From Vibrio halioticoli NBRC 102217 (lineage in GTDB: Bacteria; Pseudomonadota; Gammaproteobacteria; Enterobacterales; Vibrionaceae): a stretch of 64,000 nt of DNA. This document shows positions 58,307 through 64,000 of this stretch, one piece after another. The stretch lies in contig NZ_BAUJ01000003.1 of assembly GCF_000496695.1 (NCBI RefSeq), positions 62,001-126,000 on the forward strand, read 5' to 3'. The notes below the pieces were generated by a model. The model did no database searches, was not told the DNA's origin, and saw only the letters and a program-made list of their open reading frames with translations. Both the position numbers and the translations under genes were made by a program. How positions within the stretch are numbered: position 1 is the first letter of the stretch; every line of letters begins with the position of its first letter.

Positions 58307-60226
58307 TTATTCGTTATCCAGCTCTTGTTGCATTTCTTCTAGAGTTTCTTGATCTGTCATCCATTCCATTTCCACTTCCTCAAGTTCCGATTTTGCACTG
58401 GCTTGCTGGCTGAGCACTTGAGTAAGTTTAGCTTTGTTTTCCGCCTGATACAGGTCGGTATCGCTAAGTTGCTCTTCGCATTGCTCTAACACCTTGTTGA
58501 GCTTATCCATTTTCTTTTCTAAAGCGGTGATATTTTTACGAATGGGCGCGGTGAGTTTACGAAACTCAGCTTCTTTGCGTTTTTGATCTTTTTTCGCCGC
58601 CGCTGAATGCACAGAAGATTTAGGTTCATCACTCGATTGCGCTTTTTTGATCTCTTTTTGTTGCTCGGTTAGCCACTTGTAGTAGTCGGTTAAGTCACCA
58701 TCAAAAGGTTCAACTTGTTTGTCGTGAACTAGGTAAAGGTCATCGGTGGTCGCACGCAGTAGATACCTATCGTGACTGACGATAACCATGGCACCTTCAA
58801 AGGTTTGCAGAGCCATGGTCAAGGCTTGGCGCATGTCTAAATCAAGGTGGTTGGTTGGCTCATCCAGTAGTAGCAAGTTAGGTTTTTGCCACACCAGTAA
58901 CGCCAGCACTAAACGGGCTTTTTCACCGCCAGAGAAAGGCGCAACTTTATCAAGCGCTTTATCGCCTTGGAAGCCAAAGCTACCTAGGTAGTCACGCAAC
59001 TGCTGTTCAGTATGCTTGGGTGCAATTTGCATTAAATGTTGTAGCGGAGTTTCATCAGGATGCAGCGTTTCTAATTGATGCTGAGCAAAGTAACCGATTT
59101 TTACCCCTTGCGAGTAGGTAAAATCACCGCTTTTCGAAGCCAGTTCACCAGACAGCAATTTGATTAGTGTTGATTTACCTGCTCCGTTACGGCCAAGCAG
59201 GCCAATACGACTACCAGGAACCAAGTTTAAGCGAATCTTTTCTAAGATCAGCGTGTCGTCATAACCCGCTGATACGTGATCCATCATGACAATTGGGTTT
59301 GGCAGCGCCGCAGGTTCACGAAACTGGAAGCTAAATGGATTATCAAATTGCGCAGGCAACACTTGCTCCATTTTCTCCAAGGCTTTAATACGGCTTTGTG
59401 CTTGGCGCGCTTTTGAGGCTTTATAACGGAAGCGGTCAATATAGCTTTGCATATGAGCCACTTGTTTTTGTTGCTTTTGATACATGGCTTGTTGCAAGAC
59501 CAGTTTTTGCGCACGCTGGCTTTCAAATGATGAGTAGTTACCTGTGTACTCATTCAATTGTTCGTTTTCAACATGGATGATACGACCCACGACAGGATCG
59601 AGAAAATCCCTATCATGGGAAATGAGCACTAGTGTGCCTCGATAGTTTTGCAGCCAACGTTCTAGCCACATTACCGCGTCTAAATCTAAGTGGTTGGTTG
59701 GTTCATCAAGTAGCAATAGATCAGAGCGACACAGCAGTGCTTGGGCAAGGTTTAAGCGCATGCGCCAACCCCCCGAAAACTGGGTGAGGTTCCATTGCAT
59801 TTGCGCTTGAGAAAAACCTAAACCATCCAGTAACTCTGCCGCGCGAGCACGAATTGAATAACCCCCAATGGTTTCAATTTTGCCATGCAGTTCAGCGACC
59901 TTGTTGCCGTCGTCAGCCAGTTCAGCTTTGGCTAAATCGGCTTCAAGTTGGCGGTATTCTCTATCGCCATCGATGACATATTCGATTGAAGTACGCTCTA
60001 AAGCAGGGGTTTCTTGGGCTACCCAAGCTAGCTCCCAGTGTTTGGGCTGTTTAAAGTCGCCGGCATCAATGCTCAATTCACCTTTCATTAAAGCAAATAA
60101 GGTGGATTTACCACATCCATTCTTGCCAACAAGGCCCACCTTGTCTCCCGGATGAATAGTGGCAGAAGCATCTTGTAAAAGTGCTTTACCGCCGCGCAAT
60201 AATTGAATGTCTGAAATCGTAATCAT
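58307..60226 (-). CDS. yheS: ABC-F family ATPase YheS
   Basis: A 639-residue ABC-F protein (E. coli YheS 637) with two ATPase domains and no membrane part. Walker A motifs are GLVGKNGCGKST and GLLGRNGAGKST, signatures are FSGGWRMRL and FSGGEKARL, and two LLLDEPTNHLDLD segments follow. A charged coiled-coil C-terminus ends in an acidic tail. ABC-F members act on stalled ribosomes. ATG 60226 matches the family N-terminus MITISDIQLLRGG; a 25-residue extension is unsupported. Confidence 0.95.
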   Translation of the reverse strand: MITISDIQLLRGGKALLQDASATIHPGDKVGLVGKNGCGKSTLFALMKGELSIDAGDFKQPKHWELAWVAQETPALERTSIEYVIDGDREYRQLEADLAKAELADDGNKVAELHGKIETIGGYSIRARAAELLDGLGFSQAQMQWNLTQFSGGWRMRLNLAQALLCRSDLLLLDEPTNHLDLDAVMWLERWLQNYRGTLVLISHDRDFLDPVVGRIIHVENEQLNEYTGNYSSFESQRAQKLVLQQAMYQKQQKQVAHMQSYIDRFRYKASKARQAQSRIKALEKMEQVLPAQFDNPFSFQFREPAALPNPIVMMDHVSAGYDDTLILEKIRLNLVPGSRIGLLGRNGAGKSTLIKLLSGELASKSGDFTYSQGVKIGYFAQHQLETLHPDETPLQHLMQIAPKHTEQQLRDYLGSFGFQGDKALDKVAPFSGGEKARLVLALLVWQKPNLLLLDEPTNHLDLDMRQALTMALQTFEGAMVIVSHDRYLLRATTDDLYLVHDKQVEPFDGDLTDYYKWLTEQQKEIKKAQSSDEPKSSVHSAAAKKDQKRKEAEFRKLTAPIRKNITALEKKMDKLNKVLEQCEEQLSDTDLYQAENKAKLTQVLSQQASAKSELEEVEMEWMTDQETLEEMQQELDNE

Positions 60227-60344
60227 GAAAATGCTAAGCGTTAATCGAATATGTTGCTCGCATATTAGGGGGAATAGGGGTAAAAGTCGATCCCTTGACA
60301 TGATAGGATGAGGGCAATGTAACAGTTAAGGAAAGTGTCAAGGA

Positions 60345-60941
60345 ATGACAAAGCTGTCTGCTTACCCCTCAAGTGTCCCTCGAGTGTTGGTCATATACGC
60401 TCACCCTGAACCGGATAGCTCGGTGGCTAATCGGTGCATGATTGATCAAATCAAAGAATTGCCCAATGTTACTGTTCACGATTTATACGCTGAATATCCC
60501 GACTTTTTTATTGATATCGCATTAGAGCAGCAACGTTTACTACAGCACGATGTCATCGTGTTTCAACACCCTATGTTTTTGTATTCGTGCCCTGCCTTGC
60601 TCAAAGAGTGGATGGATCGCGTGTTGGATAAAGGATTTGCTTTTGGCTCTCACTGTGCGCTGCAAGGAAAGCATTGGCGCAGTGTGATAACGACCGGAGG
60701 GCAAAAGTCAGCCTTTTCTCCGCAAGGCTATAATAAATACCCTCTAGAGCAAATATTACAACCGTTTGAGTTGACCGCTTTACTGTGTCAGATGCATTGG
60801 ATTGAACCTATGGTTTTATACTGGTCACGTACGATTCCTGACACCGAGCGTGCGCAACATGCTTTGCAATATCGACAATGGTTGGCAAATCCTCTGGCTG
60901 AGCAAGCGGATGTGGAAGGGGGCAGTAATGGCGCTAAATAA
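60345..60941 (+). CDS. kefG: KefG, ancillary protein of the KefB potassium efflux system
   Basis: A 198-residue flavodoxin-fold NAD(P)H quinone oxidoreductase (E. coli KefG 184). VLVIYAHPEPDSSVANR binds the flavin phosphate, followed by FQHPMFLYSCPALLKEWMDRVL and the TTGGQKSAFSP loop. It enhances KefB activity in the response to electrophiles. AAGGAA lies ten bases upstream. The stop overlaps the kefB start by 14 bases. Confidence 0.93.
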   Translation: MTKLSAYPSSVPRVLVIYAHPEPDSSVANRCMIDQIKELPNVTVHDLYAEYPDFFIDIALEQQRLLQHDVIVFQHPMFLYSCPALLKEWMDRVLDKGFAFGSHCALQGKHWRSVITTGGQKSAFSPQGYNKYPLEQILQPFELTALLCQMHWIEPMVLYWSRTIPDTERAQHALQYRQWLANPLAEQADVEGGSNGAK

Positions 60942-62739
60942 TGAACTCATTGAAAGCAGTGTATTGTTTTTAGGTGCGGCCGTTATCGCAGTGCCTTTGG
61001 CACAACGATTGGGGCTTGGCTCAGTATTAGGTTATCTGCTAGCGGGAGTGGTGATTGGCCCATGGGGACTGTCTTTAATTAATGATGTCGATGCCATTTT
61101 GCACTTCTCAGAGCTTGGGGTGGTGCTGCTGCTGTTTTTAATTGGCTTGGAACTGAACCCTAAAAAACTGTGGGCGATGCGCATCCCTATTTTAGGATTA
61201 GGCGGAGCCCAAGTGGTTATATCGACACTGTTTATCTCTATGGTGGCATTCCTATTGGGTCAATCATGGATGAGCAGTATTGCCATTGGCATGGGTTTGG
61301 CGTTGTCATCAACCGCTATTGCACTGCGAGTGATTGATGAGCAAGGGTTGGCGGGAAGTGAAACCGGCCAGTCAGGATTTGCGGTATTGCTGTTCCAAGA
61401 TATTGCGGTGATTCCTATGTTGGCTTTACTGCCTTTACTAGCAGGAGAGGTTGCCGGTAATTGGGCTGATGTAGGGATGACATTGTTGGCCGTGGTGGGC
61501 TTATTGGTAGCTGGACACTTCTTACTTAGGCCATTATTTCGATTCGTACTCTCAACTGGAACGCGTGAGTTATTTACCGCCGCTGCACTGCTGGTGGTCT
61601 TTGGCATTGCGGTAACCATGCAACATCTTGGCTTGTCGATGGCGTTAGGTACATTTTTAGCGGGAGTGTTGTTGGCTGAAAGCGAATACCGGCATGAGTT
61701 AGAAATCACGATTGAACCTTTTAAAGGCTTATTGCTTGGGCTGTTTTTTATCTCGGTGGGGATGTCGGTCAATCTAGGCTTACTATTTGATAGTCCTTTA
61801 TTGATTCTCGCAACGGTAGTGGGGTTAGTCACCGCCAAGGGGCTCATTTTATATGTACTGGCACGTCTGTTTGGCATCAAGTCTAAATCGCGCAGTCGAA
61901 TGGCGGCAATTTTAAGTCAAGGTGGCGAGTTTGCTTTTGTTATCTTTACTGCGTCATTAGCGCTGGGTCTGTTATCTAATTCTGTGGCTAGCTTTTTGTT
62001 GGTGGTGGTCAGTTTGTCTATGGTGACCACGCCGCTAATATTAAAAGTACAGTCGTGGATTTATTCGCGCAGCATTAATAGCAGTGATGAAGCGGAATCT
62101 CACGAACAGGTACGCGATCGAGAACCGCGAGTTATCGTGGCGGGCTTTGGTCGTTTCGGCCAAGTGATTGGTCGTTTGATGTACGCTAATAAAGTAAAGC
62201 TGACTATCTTAGAAAGCGACCCAAGCCAGATAAAACTATTACGTAAATTTGGTTATAAAGTCTATTTTGGGGATGTCACTAATATCGACTTATTACGTTC
62301 AGCAGGCGCTGAAAATGCAGAAGCGATAGTGCTGTGTACTGATGCCCCTGATGAGATCATTCGCACTGTTGAGTTATGCCAGCAACATTTCCCTAATTTA
62401 AAAGTCTTTGCTCGAGCGCGCAGTCGCGTAGAAGCCTATCAATTACTCAATCATGGCGTGCCAGGTTATTCACGAGAAACCTTTTTGGGCGCGTTAGATT
62501 TAGGGCGACAATTGTTGGTTGCGTTAGGTATGCACCCTCATCAAGCCACTCGCGCCGCTAAGCATTTTAATAAGTTAGATAATACTATGCTGAAAGAGTT
62601 GTTGCCTCAGCATAGTGATGAAAGTGATTTAGCCCTGCGAGCTAAAGAAGCACGTAAAGAGCTAGAAGAGATCTTTGGTCGAGAAATAGAAAACGAACGT
62701 CAGTCGAGCAATTACTGGAATAGAAATGATGAAAATTAG
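60928..62739 (+). CDS. kefB: KefB, glutathione-regulated potassium/proton antiporter
   Basis: A 603-residue CPA2 antiporter (E. coli KefB 601). About 12-13 membrane helices (residues 5-380) are followed by a cytoplasmic RCK/KTN domain with the nucleotide motif VIVAGFGRFGQVIGR and the downstream ESDPSQIKLL. The start at 60928 has AAGGGGG upstream; the reading frame runs 42 residues further up inside kefG without homology. It acidifies the cytoplasm when electrophile-glutathione adducts form. Confidence 0.95.
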   Translation: MALNNELIESSVLFLGAAVIAVPLAQRLGLGSVLGYLLAGVVIGPWGLSLINDVDAILHFSELGVVLLLFLIGLELNPKKLWAMRIPILGLGGAQVVISTLFISMVAFLLGQSWMSSIAIGMGLALSSTAIALRVIDEQGLAGSETGQSGFAVLLFQDIAVIPMLALLPLLAGEVAGNWADVGMTLLAVVGLLVAGHFLLRPLFRFVLSTGTRELFTAAALLVVFGIAVTMQHLGLSMALGTFLAGVLLAESEYRHELEITIEPFKGLLLGLFFISVGMSVNLGLLFDSPLLILATVVGLVTAKGLILYVLARLFGIKSKSRSRMAAILSQGGEFAFVIFTASLALGLLSNSVASFLLVVVSLSMVTTPLILKVQSWIYSRSINSSDEAESHEQVRDREPRVIVAGFGRFGQVIGRLMYANKVKLTILESDPSQIKLLRKFGYKVYFGDVTNIDLLRSAGAENAEAIVLCTDAPDEIIRTVELCQQHFPNLKVFARARSRVEAYQLLNHGVPGYSRETFLGALDLGRQLLVALGMHPHQATRAAKHFNKLDNTMLKELLPQHSDESDLALRAKEARKELEEIFGREIENERQSSNYWNRNDEN

Positions 62740-62926
62740 AAAACGATTTATTGCGGGTGCTGAATGTCCAGAGTGTCACGATATGGATAGCTTGCGCTGG
62801 TGGGAAGTGAATAATATCGAATGGGTAGAATGTGTGAGTTGTGATTATAAACAGCCTCGTTTGCCCGCAGAAAAGCAACAAAAAGCAAAAGATCAGGATA
62901 TGATTGGGATCTTTAAACCAGAATAG
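62726..62926 (+). CDS. yheV: YheV, small zinc-ribbon protein
   Basis: A 66-residue protein with a CPEC...CVSC zinc ribbon (AGAECPECHDMDSLRWW, VECVSCDYKQ), the DUF2387/YheV family, of unknown function. Its ATG (62726, or the adjacent ATG at 62729) overlaps the end of kefB by 14 bases, repeating the kefG/kefB arrangement. It lies between kefB and slyD as in E. coli. Confidence 0.92.
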   Translation: MMKIRKRFIAGAECPECHDMDSLRWWEVNNIEWVECVSCDYKQPRLPAEKQQKAKDQDMIGIFKPE

Positions 62927-63012
62927 AATTAAGCGCTAGCCATGGCAAAGGTTAGTCTGTATTATTGCGCCTCTTTTTTGAACAGTTGAATAACCAACTT
63001 TTTGGAGTGACT

Positions 63013-63561
63013 ATGAAAATCGACAATAACTCAGTAGTAAGTCTTGCATATCAAGTAAAGCTTGAAGAAGGCGTAGTTGTTGATCAAGCCGGTGTGGATG
63101 CACCATTGGATTATCTACACGGACACAACAACCTAGTAGTTGGTTTAGAAAAAGCTCTTGCTGGCCGCGCAGTTGGCGACAAGTTCAGCGTGACTGTAAG
63201 TCCTGAAGAAGCGTACGGTGAGCACAGCGACGCTATGGTGCAACGTGTTCCTGCCAATGTATTCCAAGGCGTAGATGAACTAGAAGTTGGCATGCGCTTT
63301 TTAGCAGATACAGACCAAGGCCAAATTCCTGTAGAAATTACAGAAGTTGACGGTGACGAAGTTGTTGTTGATGGTAACCACATGCTAGCAGGTCAAACTC
63401 TAACGTTTGACGTAGAAGTAGTGGCGATTCGTGAAGCAACAGAAGAAGAAGTTGCACACGGCCACATCCACAGAGAAGGCGCTCATGACCATGACGATCA
63501 TGAATGCTGTGGTGGTAAAGGTGAGTGTGGTAAAGGCGACGACTGCTGCTCTAACCACTAG
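63013..63561 (+). CDS. slyD: SlyD, FKBP-type peptidyl-prolyl isomerase and metallochaperone
   Basis: A 182-residue SlyD. The FKBP domain spans residues 1 to about 145 with the chaperone insert-in-flap. The C-terminal tail is rich in His, Asp and Cys (HIHREGAHDHDDHECC then GECGKGDDCC), which in E. coli binds nickel for hydrogenase assembly. The start at 63013 has GGAG seven bases upstream; the 16-residue extension to 62965 is not like the family. A 20-base tandem duplication overlaps the stop codon. Confidence 0.96.
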   Translation: MKIDNNSVVSLAYQVKLEEGVVVDQAGVDAPLDYLHGHNNLVVGLEKALAGRAVGDKFSVTVSPEEAYGEHSDAMVQRVPANVFQGVDELEVGMRFLADTDQGQIPVEITEVDGDEVVVDGNHMLAGQTLTFDVEVVAIREATEEEVAHGHIHREGAHDHDDHECCGGKGECGKGDDCCSNH

Positions 63562-63580
63562 ACTGCTGCTTTAACTACTA
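63541..63580 (+). repeat. 20-base tandem duplication at the slyD stop
   Basis: GACTGCTGCTCTAACCACTA (63541-63560) is followed directly by a second copy with two C-to-T differences (63561-63580). The first copy encodes the last residues of SlyD; the stop TAG straddles the junction. Confidence 0.9.
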
Positions 63581-63609
63581 AAAGTTAAATCACTTAGACT
63601 TAATTTAGA

Positions 63610-63636
63610 AAGCCTCCCTAATCGGAGGCTTTTTTC
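63610..63636. terminator. Terminator between slyD and slyX
   Basis: AAGCCTCC pairs with GGAGGCTT across a six-base loop and is followed by TTTT on the plus strand; the minus strand also carries a T-rich end. Confidence 0.92.
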
Positions 63637-63674
63637 GTTTTACAGGTAGTGCCGTGATGTGCAGCAAATAGAGA

Positions 63675-63917
63675 TTAGTAATGAGGTGGTGGGGTCTCTT
63701 CAGATGGATCGGCAAGGTTAGAGGTATCCATGTTTTTCACTTTACCCACTACGTATTTCATTTGTGTTTGCATTCTTGAAATCAGTAATTGTTGCTGACT
63801 TAGTGCATCATTAAGTTCATCGATGGTTTGTTCTTGAAATGCCGCTTTACACTCAAGATCATCAATTTTCTGATTAAGCTTTTGGATTAGTGTTGAAATC
63901 TCTGTTGTATCTGACAT
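63675..63917 (-). CDS. slyX: SlyX family protein
   Basis: An 80-residue coiled-coil protein (E. coli SlyX 72) with the heptad run LIQKLNQKIDDLECKAAFQEQTIDELNDALSQQQ and the family ending ETPPPHY. Its function is unknown. It faces slyD across a shared terminator, as in E. coli, where fkpA follows; the window ends before that. Confidence 0.93.
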   Translation of the reverse strand: MSDTTEISTLIQKLNQKIDDLECKAAFQEQTIDELNDALSQQQLLISRMQTQMKYVVGKVKNMDTSNLADPSEETPPPHY

Positions 63918-64000
63918 TGCATTGAGCCTATAAAATCGATAACGGGGAGCAGTTTACCTTAGATTACCTGTGCCTTCATCTCTATATCCTACCCTTATAA

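Noticed and set aside
61260..61880. A 206-codon open frame on the minus strand inside kefB
   Set aside because: Low-complexity Asn/Ser/Thr/Pro-rich translation opposite KefB membrane helices; no ribosome binding site or family match.

Overview
This window looks like a stretch of the main chromosome of a Vibrio or close Vibrionaceae relative. Three things support this: a clear AphA regulator next to ppc, an argH gene fused to an ArgA-like acetyltransferase domain, and the gene order argD-astA-astD-DUF1338-crp-prkB. The DNA is moderately AT-rich. I see no tRNA, rRNA, insertion sequence, prophage or CRISPR array. The species cannot be named from the sequence alone.

Bases 1-10949 form an accessory dihydroxyacetone/glycerol locus. 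It holds the activator DhaR, PTS-type DhaK and DhaL on the minus strand, and a divergent plus-strand set: glycerol dehydrogenase (gldA), a one-piece ATP-dependent dihydroxyacetone kinase, an MFS transporter, a zinc-free MDR oxidoreductase and an unrecognised seven-helix membrane protein. No dhaM lies in the window. The 318-base gap between dhaK and gldA carries three copies of TGAAACGT in both orientations and is the likely control region.

Bases 11000-24500 are conserved housekeeping: hslVU with a sigma-32-type promoter, ftsN, cytR, priA, rpmE, a malic enzyme, and the methionine genes metJ, metBL and metF, with visible MetJ boxes. Then come aphA (with a leader that could pair with Qrr small RNAs), ppc and the arginine genes argE<>argCBGH, followed by a RidA-family gene and oxyR, which starts with TTG.

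Bases 36400-50000 hold mrcA (PBP1A) divergent from pilMNO-pilQ, then aroK-aroB-damX-dam-rpe-gph, trpS and pabA. The pil operon is the most unusual part of the window: pilP is absent and PilQ is cut down to its N1 and secretin parts, without the AMIN and N0 regions.

Bases 50100-64000 hold argD-astA-astD, a DUF1338 gene, crp, prkB, yheU-yheT-TIGR02444-yheS, kefG-kefB-yheV (overlapping genes), slyD and slyX. Several starts were moved from the longest reading frame on the basis of ribosome binding sites and family N-termini: hslV and mrcA (both to GTG), cytR, priA, metB, aphA, ppc, pabA, argD, astD, yheT, yheS, kefB, slyD and the MDR oxidoreductase.
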